Below, piece by piece: positions 46,221 to 56,691 of a DNA stretch of 64,000 nt. This DNA is from Siphonodentalium dalli (taxonomy: Eukaryota > Mollusca > Scaphopoda > Gadilida > Siphonodentaliidae), in the NCBI GenBank assembly GCA_032622095.1, contig CP136061.1, positions 54,819,762 through 54,883,761 of the forward strand, in the 5' to 3' direction. Made by a program: the position numbers and the translations under genes. How positions within the stretch are numbered: position 1 is the stretch's first letter; the number at the start of each line of letters is the position of its first letter. Under the pieces are notes generated by a model. The model worked only from the letters and a program-made list of their open reading frames with translations, ran no database searches and was not told the DNA's origin.

Positions 46221-48340
46221 TGTGCAAGATGATACCATCAAAAGGCTCCAACCAAGCCTGCAAACAACGGGTCGGATACGGTCATTGATCGACGCAAAAC
46301 ACCTAAATGTCTGGTACAAATCTATTTGTGCCTGTCATCTTGACTGGCAGCGTTTGTGTTACGAGCTTGTTTTTAAAATTGTGTATCGCGCATTCTAGAT
46401 ATAAATAAGACAACCCGGTCAGCCATGTTACGCAGTGAATAGCTTGGCGTAAATCAAACTATACCCTGACGAGTCACTTCGGAAATCCCCCGTCTTTTGT
46501 GGGCTGTGTATAATTTAAAAAATTAGACTGTATTATACCATGCAGTACTCCCTTAAAATCCTTTGCGGAATTGGGTGCAAACCATGCTTGAATGACAACT
46601 CTGCTCGCGAAAAAATTAAGCAGTGAAAAGCATGTGCATTTGGCGGGAAAATGACAGTCCGTATTCCGTAATCAGCCCTGGGGATTAGCGTCGGCAAACG
46701 ACAATACCGAGATGAAAGCAGGAAATCGCCGTCGCCATTGACCAGAAGAAATAATTATCCAATATAAAATGCATAGGCATCCTTGTGTATTCACAGAAAC
46801 CCAAGTTTAACCCACTTTAAATAAACAACTGTCTGTTATGAATGCCACACTAACTGGGTCACTGTGTCACCAACCAAACATGTGCGGTCACACGAATCAA
46901 CTCAGTGTAACTATTTATGGCAGGCTCTTTGATATGTTACCGACCAAGTAGTAAATGCTAGTATGATAGAAACAACTTACGCTGTATGCAAATATTAAAC
47001 ACACATTTCTGATCATCTGATGTGCATACATGTACTGTAAGGAATTTGTGATAACTTGCTGTTAATTGCACTGAAAGTTAGCAAGTAATCAATTCTGCTA
47101 ATTAAAACTTTCCTGGATTGAAACGAAATAGGTCGGAAATATGTGACTTTAAACCACAATACAATTTAGTATATATTCCATAAAACCATTAAACCATCTC
47201 TCTTTCACACCAAACACCTGGAAAATTGCGAAGGCAGAAATGAATAGAATGGCATAAAATGTGTAGCCTCAAGCCCAACCTACATCAGAGAGATATTCTA
47301 TGCAAGAGGAATAACTTTAAACCCATGTCCATAGCCTAATACATTGAATCTTCACACTGAGACACATTCTAGTAGCCAACATATACATTGAAAGTTGTGT
47401 CTGAAACTTTATTGGAACAAGTTAACTGATATATATGTACACCTGTTTCCGCTGGTATAATATAATAATCAACCAAATGGCTATGCACCTTATTGATTGA
47501 GCCACCAGTGTGTAGTTACCAAATTATATTGCTTTGACTGGCAGATGTTGTTGTCTGTGGCAGACATTCCATAAATTTGCAATCATGTTGATGGAAATTA
47601 TAATAATCCAACAACGATCTCCATAGAGCTGAGATTTAAGATCGAGTGAAGTGTTTTTTCATGTTTCAACTCGACTATTTACTGCAAAGCAATAGAAACT
47701 TTAAAATTTAGGACAAAATTTATGAGCTATTTTTCAACTAAAAACGATTTAGATTTCTCAATTCATGGCCTCAAAGTTGTGAATCAATAGACTCACAAAA
47801 GTGTTTTTATCTGCGTAATGGTGGAAGTGACTGCGGTTAAATATCGGGTGCCACATAACGCGGCCTTATTGATCACATGGGAGTATCAGGCGCTCAGGCA
47901 GTAAAAGGGGAATTTATGAGCAAATTTGTCGTAGTAATTTCGGAGGAGTGATTATTTATGTCAGCCACCACTAATATGGTTAGACTAATGTAATCTTATA
48001 CCCTCTTGCTATCAATAATATATGAATTCCGAGGATTTTTTACTCAAGGTTCAACAAGATATAAGGGAATTTATTACATATTTCAACTTTTCGCTCAGAA
48101 ATAATTTGATAGGTTCTCCAGCTATATAGTTTTTCCCCAGAGGGCAATTTGTGAATCGATACTGTTCGCCCACATTTGAAGGCATAATATCTATTCTGCT
48201 TAGGGCTTCGGTCATTATTTTCCTTGAGGTGCACACACCCATGATAACTATTGCCCAAAAATAAGATTGAAAACGATGATTAACTGTTCACTCATGTTTT
48301 AACGCATAATATCAGATATCTATTCTGCTTGGGTCATCTA
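46221..48340. other. Unassigned intronic sequence, about 2.1 kb
   Basis: The longest element-free stretch of the second half of the intron. Frames at 46192-46398 and 48040-48258 have mixed composition but no domain. No duplication seen by eye. Confidence 0.35.
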
Positions 48341-48591
48341 TACACTTCAATGACTGGAGCTTCCTGAAATTTTGCGACAACCCTGTGCCAATGTATTCTC
48401 TTATATATGTGAGTCTCCCATAGGGAGCTTCACATATATAAGAGCATACATTGGCCTAACAACAGTTACCTTGACCATGTAAGCCAGCTAGTGCATGCTC
48501 TTAAATAGGCAAGACTTGCATATATAAGAGAATGCACTGGCACAGATTCTTTAATACTGCACCAGTGCAGCTCCCGTCATGAAAGGGTTAA
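48341..48591. mobile_element. Family C MITE, copy C12
   Basis: Right flank TTAA (48588-48591). The left flank has decayed (CTTCAATGACTGGAGC). Two cores, the second eroded. Confidence 0.82.
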
Positions 48592-48934
48592 ATCTGATTC
48601 ATGTATCTGGACAAACAGTTGCTCACCTGGTTGTGTGTCTATGGTTTCTTTGTGTTGCGGAGTGATTTCTCAGTGAAATTTATTTTGGAAATTTTGCTCT
48701 TACGGACTGGTTTCAATAGATAAAGTTTCCCTTTTAAATTGTCTGATATAGTGCTGTGGTTATACAAATTTCATTATTCATTAATTGTCCCGATTTTTAC
48801 AGGTATTTTGTAGAAACTTGTAAATGTTTAAACCATGAGTTCAACTCAGTTGAATATTATAGCTTCTCTGGATTTGATTTCGGAGTCACACCTGCACCAG
48901 AGTAATAACATATAGCTGTCCTGCTGTATGTACT

Positions 48935-49225
48935 TTAACCCTTTCAGTGCCAGGGGCCGATCTCATCGGCCCTAATTTACGGTCTGTAAAATCGGCCCTA
49001 AAATAATAAAAAAAAATTAAATTTTTTTTTTTTTTAGATTTTAAAAAAATTATTAAAATTGTAAAATATTTTTAAAAATAATAACAAATGATGAAAAATT
49101 GTTAGGCCAATGCATTCTCTTATATATGCGAGGCGACCTATGGTCGACTCGCATATATAAGAGAATGCATTGGCACAGGGTATATGGGTTGATACAAAAA
49201 TCGGACCTGGCACTCAAAGGGTTTA
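48935..49225. mobile_element. Family C-double-prime piggyBac-like MITE, copy 1, with C-type core
   Basis: This defines the family: TTAACCCTTTCAGTGCCAGG and CCTGGCACTCAAAGGG ends, plus GATACAAAAATCGGACC next to the right end. The middle is an A/T-rich spacer and one full C-prime-type core (GAGGCGACC..GGTCGACTC) including GGCACAGGGTAT. Left TTAA, right TTTA. Confidence 0.85.
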
Positions 49226-49448
49226 TAATAATAATATCAATTCATTTATGTAGGTCATTATAGACAGTGAGTTAGTTTCAAAGCACTTTACATCAATTAA
49301 TACCTCAGTCATAGGGCACGTGACACCTTTGTCACTCCCTTCCTCCAATGAGGAAGCAAACCCAGCTCCAATGAATTCATGGGCGTACGATTTGACAATT
49401 GCACATCGCACAATTCAGCTGGACCACTGTTGTGTGAAACTCACATTA
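49226..49448. repeat. Degraded dispersed repeat with CAAAGCACTTTACA
   Basis: AATAATAATATCAATTCATT then CAAAGCACTTTACATCAATT and AGCTCCAATGAATTCATGGG resembles a repeat type seen in many marine invertebrates ('CAAAGCGCTTTACA'). Assignment from memory only. Confidence 0.35.
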
Positions 49449-50303
49449 GACCAGCGGCCAGACCTGTTTACTTTCAAAATTGGAAATCAGGAGATTTGTC
49501 CTCAGAAATCAGGAGATTTAGTGAAAAATCGGGAGATTTTTGTTCAATGTCAGTATCGTGGAAAAAAACTTCATATTTTTCATTTTAAATGTCATATAGA
49601 CTGTTTGTTGCATTGAGCATTGGGTTTTCATCTGCCACAATTATGGCCTTGAAATCACTGAATCATTTGGAAATAAAATTACGATTTTCCGGTTATGGAT
49701 CACGTTTTATTTCGAACAAGGCAATACAACGATTAAAACTATAAAATGGTGCTATCGGATAACATCGGTGAATTTTTGACATAATTGTTTGAGGTCCGTT
49801 CGATTCGCGTTATGTTATCATTGCGTATACAAAACACGGAATACCAAAAAGACGGAAACGGAACTTTCACCGACACAAAAACGAACAAAAAAGTTTAAAT
49901 CGGCAATATAATAATTTGAGTCGGCGGTTTTAAAGCAGTTGGTCGGGACGAGCAGAAACCAACACTTTATTAAGTGTGGCCAAAAAAGGAAGGCTTCTTG
50001 TTTGATATATTATAATCCTTGTCTGGACATTGAAGACTGCATTTACTTACTCAACGCTGTTAAACAAAAGAGTCGACGTTGTGTCAACATTTTGTCACTG
50101 TTTGACTCGCAGGCGATATATTCCTAATTGCTTTGTAACACCATAGCATGCATGGCTTATTGCTTAATACAGCCGTTGGCTAATTTTTGGTTTTATCATT
50201 TGAATCGGGAGATTTCGTTTCCCGATCGGGAGCACAGGAGAAATGACACAAAATCGGGAGACTCCCGCCGAAATCGGGAAAGTAAACAGGTCTGCCAGCG
50301 GCA
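49449..50303. mobile_element. About 855-bp segment bounded by inverted repeats
   Basis: CCAGCGGCCAGACCTGTTTA at 49449 and its near-complement (TAAACAGGTCTGCCAGCGG) ending near 50303 bound the segment. Both sides carry GGGAGATTT/GGAGACTCC words facing inward. Several short frames inside, none recognisable. No target duplication found. Possibly a non-autonomous DNA element. Confidence 0.45.
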
Positions 50304-50788
50304 GGCTGAGAACTTATGCGAACTTGATGTATTGGCAGCAAGGACAATTCTGACTCTCTAAACACTGGACCATGGAGCTCCATATACCCTTGCAGCGGTC
50401 CCGTTTTATGCTACAGATACCCTTACAGACCACTCACCACACTACCACACAATGCTATAATGTGCTTCTTGTCCTTTTAAAATTATGCACGCCCAGCGGC
50501 CAAGCGCTCAAGACTTGCCATAAGATGGACAAATTTAATTGCTTCAATCCTGTGGAGAGCTTTGATGGCACTTTATTTCATGCAAGCTGCACACTGCGAC
50601 ACGTCAGGCTCATGACCTGGCTCACAGTAGAATTAACTGCACAATGAGCATTCCCTGGAGGAAACATACTTCAGAGCATAATGTTAACGATGACCAAATT
50701 GAAATAAACATGAAAATAACACACTATTGACCTTCATACAAAGTTTCCTGAGCCTGCTCAGCATGCTAACTAATTTAATTCACAGTTA
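50304..50788. other. Unassigned intronic sequence
   Basis: Nothing recognised. Confidence 0.35.
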
Positions 50789-51001
50789 AAGTAATGCTCT
50801 AAATAATCGACTCCTTAACCAATGCAGAATTATGGGTAACTTTTCAGGATTTAATCGAAAATATGGCTTGTTGCCATTCATCGGAAAGCTCTCACTGAGA
50901 GCTTTCCGATGAATGGCAACAAGCCATATTTCTGACTAAATCCTGAAAAGTTACCCATAATTCTGCTGTGGTTAAGGAGTCGATTATTTAGGGCATTACT
51001 G
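50789..51001. mobile_element. Family B hairpin MITE, copy B9
   Basis: TA at the right flank. The left terminus is mutated to AAGTAATGC. Loop intact. Confidence 0.87.
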
Positions 51002-51200
51002 TACACTATCAGACTGAGTTAACTCTAGATGATAAATATCAAATTGAGGAAACTCTATGTGATTCTTGATAGATTCTTACTAATGAATATTTATTGGTGT
51101 TTTCTGTACGTCTTATACGTTTTTTTGCACATATATCAGTCCTGGGTTATCAGATCTGAATGAAATTTGGTATGGAAGTTCCAGATTTATCTTTCTTTGT

Positions 51201-51454
51201 TTAACACTTTCATGATGGGAGCAGCATTAAAGACCCTGTGCCAGTGCATTCTCTTATATATGCGAGTCTCACATAGAGAGCCCCGCATATATAAAAGAAT
51301 GCTATGGCTTACAAGGTAAATATTATTAGTCCAATGCATTCTCATATATATGCGAGGCTCCCTAGGGGAGACTTGCATATACCGGTACAAAGAGAATGCA
51401 TTGGCACAGGGTTTTGCATAAAATTTCAGGAAGCTCCAGACATGAAAGGGTTAA
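51201..51454. mobile_element. Family C MITE, copy C13
   Basis: Exact TTAA at both ends (51201-51204 and 51451-51454). The left end has a deletion that removes the CTGCGCTGGT stretch. Confidence 0.88.
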
Positions 51455-51689
51455 TTTAAATTTGGATTCTATCTTGCCCATATTTCAATTTAGTGCTGTA
51501 AGGGTATGCCAGGTGCAAGTTCTTGTTCAATGCGATAATATTCCTACAGAAGCCTTCTGCAGGGAGTTGCATTTTATCGGAAGAATAAGAAGAAGAATTA
51601 GGATTTGATAGTTGAACTTATTGACCGACCATCGCCACAATTCCATTACATGATTTTAGAGAATCTGAATAAGTAATAAAAAGTTTGAT

Positions 51690-51996
51690 CAAGCCTGGAA
51701 AAAGTGTCTTTCATTTGCCGGATTAGGTCCCCAGAGGGTGAATTTAGTGATGCTATCCCACATATCAGGCTAGCATCACCAAATTCACCCTCTGGCAACC
51801 TCATTCTGCTTAGACGTCAACTGCTATGGGAGACCTAAGATCAGAGTGAAGTTGAATTTGGTGATGTTCACCCATTAGTCACCTCGATTATGCATTTTAT
51901 CTTCTGTAAATTAGGGGATATAGAAATATAGCATCACTAATTTCACCCTCTGGGGACCTCATTCTGCAAATGACAGATACACTATTTGCAGGCTTG
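51690..51996. mobile_element. Family A MITE, copy A11, ending 33 bp before the last coding exon
   Basis: Long-form interior partly deleted (GGGGATATAGAAATATAGCA joins two blocks). Ends CAAGCCTGG and GCAGGCTTG. No clear duplication. Its right end abuts the branch-point region of the 52029 acceptor. Confidence 0.85.
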
Positions 51997-52029
51997 TTGT
52001 TGACTGATTTTGTGTTTCTTTAATTTCAG
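51997..52029 (+). promoter_or_regulatory. 3' splice site with branch-point candidates
   Basis: The 33 bases before the exon contain candidate branch adenines in TTGAC (A at 52003) and CTGAT (A at 52007), a T-rich tract and TTTCAG. A hAT-like MITE ends immediately upstream at 51996, so this short stretch is nearly all the host sequence left between the element and the exon. Confidence 0.75.
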
Positions 52030-52334
52030 ATCCATATGTTAAACTCTGGCTAATGTTCAGTTCGGGAAAAATTGAAAAGAAAAAGACAATGGTGAAACAG
52101 CGAACTTTGAACCCTGTGTACAATGAGACATTCATATTTGAAATTCCTTGGGAGAAGATTCGTGAGGCTAGTATAGAGTTCTCAGTAATGGACTACGACA
52201 AGCTCGGCCGTAACGAGCTAATCGGAAAGGTCATCCTTGGGTGCCGTAGTGGCCCCATGGAGACGAGACACTGGAATGATATGGTTGCAAAACCAAGGCA
52301 ACAGGTAGCACAATGGCATCTTTTAAAAGATTGA
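52030..52334 (+). CDS. Syt7: Synaptotagmin-7-like C2B domain, second half (terminal coding exon)
   Basis: The exon supplies two bases that complete a GAT (Asp) codon split by the intron, then 100 codons and a TGA stop. It begins [20 protein letters not shown]. In order it shows the DPYVK strand after loop 1, a polybasic strand (KIEKKKT..K), the [13 protein letters not shown] strand, loop 3 ([14 protein letters not shown]), and the C-terminal WHLL motif with two residues after it (KD). The WHxL motif and polybasic strand are typical of synaptotagmin C2B domains and take part in membrane docking and AP-2 or Ca2+-channel contacts. [22 protein letters not shown] closely follows the wording of synaptotagmin-7. 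The last loop-3 acidic ligand is Glu (RNE), where Syt1 and Syt7 have Asp. Phase, reading frame and domain continuity with 12029-12143 make this the same gene with high likelihood. The start is set by the AG at 52028-52029, not by an ATG. Confidence 0.88.
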
Positions 52335-52835
52335 TAATGGACAGGCCTTCGTAAAAAGGAGGCGGAGTTTCATGACTTAGGAGGCAGAGTTTTGTTTAAT
52401 CAGTGGGCGGAGTCTTGTCTTGTCATTGTGCATCGCGCTGACTGCATTGTTCGTGCTATCCGTGTTTGAACTCCGAAGGATCTCAAAGCGCCTCCTCGTG
52501 GCAGAAAGAGGATCAGAGGGGGAATAACTTCATATCCACAGAGGAAACCGGACCACAGATTTAAGGATATGTTCCTTGTTGATTTAATCTCTTGGTTTTC
52601 ATGGTGTCAGAATTTCGAACTTAATATTGGTTTATTTAAGCTTTTTATTTGTTATATAATTTGTATCAATGGTTTATATTTTCCCTATCAGTATCAAACC
52701 ACACATTTGTGTTCGAAAACAATTACAATAGAACATTAGATTTAATTGGGGATAAATGGTATTCAATTTTTATTCCATGGAATAACTTATAATAGGAATT
52801 TTTTTTTTAATAAATAGTTATTTTGTTATAGGAAT
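52335..52835 (+). other. Syt7: Presumed 3' UTR with poly(A) signal candidates
   Basis: The region after the stop codon has AATAAA at 52809-52814 and ATTAAA at 52856-52861, both plausible poly(A) signals. Between about 52357 and 52420 there are three spaced copies of a GGAGGCGGAGTTT-like motif. The UTR end is inferred from the signal, since no downstream element is diagnostic. Confidence 0.5.
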
Positions 52836-52981
52836 ATTGTTTTTCTATTATTTTCATTAAATTAATATATAATTTATTGATATTTTAACTAAGGCTATCT
52901 GGTGAACTTATTAGCTGAACTTCTCTACAAATGAATCAATAGGAAATTAACTCTTTCATTGTCAAGGTTGACTAGGTCAGC
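52836..52981. other. Downstream AT-rich sequence
   Basis: A fragment like the family E right half (GAACTTATTAGCTGAACTTC) appears near 52914. Confidence 0.4.
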
Positions 52982-53050
52982 TTAACCCTTCCATGACATG
53001 AGCTGCTCTGGTGGAGCATTAAAGATCCTGTGCCAGTGCATTCTCTTAAC
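52982..53050. mobile_element. Family C MITE, copy C14, truncated
   Basis: TTAA, left end and the first half of a core only (to GTGCATTCTCTTA). Confidence 0.75.
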
Positions 53051-53526
53051 AAGCAATTTGCAAAATCGCAAGTTCAGTAAAACTTTATTTGAAAACAGTC
53101 AATTTAACACTGATAGTATGCACGATATCCAATTTATAGTGAACAAAAAGTGCACAACGACCTACTCAGTCACTGATTTTTCAAATATACCTGCTAATTA
53201 ATATTTGATTGACAGCTGTGGAAATATCCATTAATGCTAAGGAATTTTCTGTGCTTCTCATTATTATATAAGCTTTTTTCTGTTGAATATTGACAGCGGT
53301 TTGTCACCTAATTCCAGCAGAAAATTGAAATGTAATAAGGTCTGTTATTGAGCCCATTTTCAGACCAAAATTAATTATCAAGACAATTTAACTGAACTAC
53401 TTGAAGTGCATACAAGGCTTCTGCGGCACATTGAAAACCTCCAATAACATGGAATCTGACAATCACCATTAAAGGTCGAGAAAGTGCTTGAAATTCCATG
53501 ATTTTCGGATACGTGTGCTCTGCTCT
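53051..53526. other. Unassigned sequence downstream of the gene
   Basis: Nothing recognised. Confidence 0.35.
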
Positions 53527-53948
53527 GAGGCATGGAAATAATGTGTCTGACATTTGCAGAATGAGGTCCCCAGAGGGTGAATTTAGTGTTCCTACCCTGC
53601 ACAGTGGGCTAGCATCACCAAATGCACCCTCTGGGGACCTCATTCTTAGGCATCATCTTCTGGGTAGTATCTATATTCTCAAAATAACATTGTTTTTAGT
53701 TTTTTTTCCTGCTGTGCAGATACTATATCCTAATTTACAGACGATAAAATGCATAATCGAGGTGACTAATGGATAAATATCACCAACTTCATTCTGATCC
53801 TAGATCTCCCATAGCAGTTGAGGCCTAAGCAGAATGAGGTTCACAGGAAGAATTAGCTGACTCTAGCCCAATGTGCAGGATAGCATCACTAAATTCACCC
53901 TCTGGGGACCTCATTCTGCATATATCAGACACACTATTTCCAGGCTTG
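53527..53948. mobile_element. Family A MITE, copy A12 (long form)
   Basis: Right end CAGGCTTG intact. The left end is mutated (GCATGGAAATAATGTG). The complete interior is present. Confidence 0.82.
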
Positions 53949-54098
53949 GAGCTGCTTGCTGAATGCATAATGAAAGATATTGGGGAAAAAACATCCTGAA
54001 AATTTACAACAAATGACCTTCAATGTCATTGAAATTTTAGAGTAGAATACCTTGCAAAACCTTGAACGCACTAACAGTGTTAAATTCACTTATGTTAC

Positions 54099-54364
54099 TT
54101 AACCCTCTCTCTGTACTGAATGGATTCTCACATTCAGTTATAAAATTATACATTGGAAGGGCCTATTATTCATGTGGAGAGATGTTCAGAAAATAGAAGC
54201 AGACGACAGACAGACAAACAAATAATACAAATTCAGAAGGATCCAATATCGTCGGTGGGAAATGTTCAGATAAAAATCATAGGTCGTTTGTTGAACTTAT
54301 TATCTGAACATTTGCTTAGGGAACTACTCGTCAATGAATATTGATTTAATAATGAAATGGTTAA
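54099..54364. mobile_element. Family E MITE, copy E3
   Basis: TTAA at both ends. The right TTAA (54361-54364) is shared with the next element. Confidence 0.82.
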
Positions 54365-54799
54365 CCCTTTCATGACGGGAGCTTGCAGATTTTATGTGAA
54401 AACACTGTGCCAATACATTCTCTTTTAGGTTGCCTCGCATATATAAGAGAATGCATTGGCCTAACAAATTTTATATTATTTTTTTATAATTGTTAAAGAA
54501 TGTAAGAAAAAATGAAAAAAATGATAAACAAATTTTCAAGAATGTAAGAAATAATGATAAAAAACATTAAAAATTGTTAAAGAATGTAAGAAAAAATGAT
54601 ATAACATTTTCAAGAATGTAAGAAAAAATGATTTAAAAAATGATAAAATTGTTATAGAATGTAAGATAAAATTATAATAAATAGTTAGGCTAATGCATTC
54701 TATTATATATGCGAGGCGATCATAGGTTGCCTCGCACTTGCATATATAAAAGAATGCATTGGCACAGGGTGTTTAATGTTCCCATCACAAAAGGGTTAA
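54361..54799. mobile_element. Family C MITE, copy C15, with A-rich tandem expansion
   Basis: TTAA at 54361-54364 and 54796-54799. Between two eroded cores lie about six units of TTGTTAAAGAATGTAAGAAA followed by AAATGAT, as in C7. It adjoins E3, sharing one TTAA, so one element apparently inserted into the target duplication of the other. Confidence 0.85.
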
Positions 54800-55198
54800 G
54801 ACTCCCGGTGACCGAATAAACCTTCCTTCTCAGTTCATGAACCTTGCATGTTCTATAAACAAAACAATAGAATTTCATCAGCTAGGCACAAATCTCAGTA
54901 CAGAGACCTCGTATATAAACAATTGATCGTGTGAATATTATCAGTCGTCTGGGTGACTTGACTATCGTCTTGACTCGAAATCGATCTCAAATGATTGCAT
55001 AGCTAATTAATTATTCATATCATGCACAAATAAAATCAGCGAGATTTACTCACGAAAGCTTACTTCCGTAATAATTTATATGTATGGATGCCAATGGCAA
55101 TCGAACCATGAACAAACAAGAAAATGCTTCATACTTCCTATACAACTTGGATATTGTAAATTTCCTCAAGAGAATTGTCTGTGGAATGATTTAGTTGA
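54800..55198. other. Unassigned sequence beginning with a local duplicate
   Basis: GTGACCGAATAAACCTTCCT and TCTCAGTTCA at 54808-54838 recur at 55570-55603 and, degraded, at 56367-56400. Rest unassigned. Confidence 0.5.
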
Positions 55199-55453
55199 TT
55201 TAACCCTCCATGAGCTTCGTGAACTTTTGCGAGAACCCTGTGCCAATGCATTCTCTTATATATGAGTCTCCCATAGGGAGCCTCGCATATATAAGAGAAT
55301 ACTTGGCCTAACAGTATTTACCTTGACCTTGAAAGCCAGTGCATTCTCCTATATATGCAAGGTGCCCTATGGGAGACTCACATATATAAGAGAATACACT
55401 GGTACAGGATCTTCAATGCTGCACCAGCGCAGCTCCCGTCATGAAAGGGTTAA
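55199..55453. mobile_element. Family C MITE, copy C16
   Basis: Exact TTAA at both ends (55199-55202 and 55450-55453), two cores. Confidence 0.88.
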
Positions 55454-55562
55454 ATAAGTTCAACAATCGACTCCCTATGGTTGTTAATTGAACTTATTAT
55501 CTGAACATTTCCTAAGGGAAATAAGACTTCATCAATGAATATTTAGTATACAACGGGTTAAA
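55450..55562. mobile_element. Family E MITE, copy E4, 5' truncated
   Basis: Starts at the TTAA shared with C16. It has GAACTTATTATCTGAACATT and ends ATTTAGTATACAACGGGTTAA. Confidence 0.75.
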
Positions 55563-55603
55563 TAAGACTCCCTGTCACCGAATAAACCTTCCTTCTCAGT
55601 TCA

Positions 55604-55869
55604 AGATAAGTTCATGTAAACTTTCTCCGATAGACTTGTGTACTCTACTTAGTGCATATAGTGAAAATAATCCTCGAGACGAAGCAAGTCTACATTCACC
55701 ACTCATGAGTCCTGGGATAGATACTCACCAAACTCACCGAGCATACTGATGTGATCGTGAGGCCTGCTAACATAATTTTATACTCTGAGCAATCAGTACC
55801 AATGAAGACTGTTAAACAACGGGGCTTTGTTGCACTTTGCCATTTTCTATTTCGTGTATCCACTGGTTT
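55604..55869. other. Unassigned sequence
   Basis: Nothing recognised. Confidence 0.35.
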
Positions 55870-55877
55870 ATAGCATG

Positions 55878-56323
55878 CAAGCCTTGAAATAGTATGTCTG
55901 TCGTTTGATGATGCCTAAGCAGAATGAGGTTCCCAGAGGTTGAATTTAGTGATGCTATCCCACAAAGCGGGCTAGCATCAACAAATTCATGCTCTGGGCA
56001 CCTCACTCTGCTTAGGCATCATCTTTTGGGAAGGATCTATGGTCTCAAATTAACATTGTTTTAGTTACTTTTTCCCTTCTGGGAAGTTTCTGTATCTCCT
56101 AATTTGCAGAAGATAAAAAGCATTATCGAGATGACTAATGGGTGAACATCACCAACTTCAATATGATCCCAGGTCTCCCATAAGCAGTTGAGGCCTATTA
56201 AGCAGAATGAGGTCCCCAGAGGGTGAATTTGGTGATTCTTGTCCTCTGTGTTGGATAACGTGACTAAATTCACTCCCGGGGGACCTCATTCTTCAAAAGT
56301 CAGACAAAATATTTTAAGGCTTG
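55878..56323. mobile_element. Family A MITE, copy A13 (long form)
   Basis: Flanks ATAGCATG (55870-55877) and ATAGCCCG (56324-56331) agree at 6/8. It has inserted into or beside a family E right end, since GGGAACTAAGAACTCGTCAG follows. Confidence 0.83.
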
Positions 56324-56400
56324 ATAGCCCGGGAACTAAGAACTCGTCAGTGAATATTTAGTTTAGAAAGACACTCTGTGACCGAATAAATCTTGTCAGT

Positions 56401-56691
56401 TGGTGCATATAATTTTATATTTGGTGCGTATTTTTTTATATAACTTTTCAAACGTGTCATTCATTAGAGTTTGTTGGAAAAATATTGGGAGCCATAGTAT
56501 TTTGGGACAGCGGAATGTAAACAGACGACAAACCGGAAGTCAACTGGCACTATTTCCTGTTTTGCAACATATGTTTCATATCACAATTTATAGAATGAGT
56601 TTATTGAATGGAATAAGTGTAGGATCATGTAATAAAGGCTAAAATGTGGATCTCTAGTAGATAAGAAAGAATTGTTAATTGAATGGTGGTA
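56401..56691. other. Unassigned sequence
   Basis: An 80-codon frame at 56400-56642 without a domain. Confidence 0.35.

Larger units (their letters stand above)
12144..52029 (+). other. Syt7: 39,886-nt intron splitting the C2B domain
   Basis: The intron starts GTCAGT and ends TTTCAG, and interrupts the C2B domain in phase 1 exactly between loop 1 residues. It is filled with tandem repeats and dispersed hairpin transposons, listed separately. No further synaptotagmin-like exon (alternative C2B, for example) was seen inside it. The remaining sequence is AT-rich and mostly unique. The boundaries rest on two conserved halves of one domain joining in frame, so the intron is strongly supported unless the locus is misassembled. 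Confidence 0.82.

Noticed and set aside
54361-54364. Telomere-like TTAACCC/GGGTTAA words
   Set aside because: These are single termini of TTAA-flanked MITEs, not tandem TTAGGG repeats.
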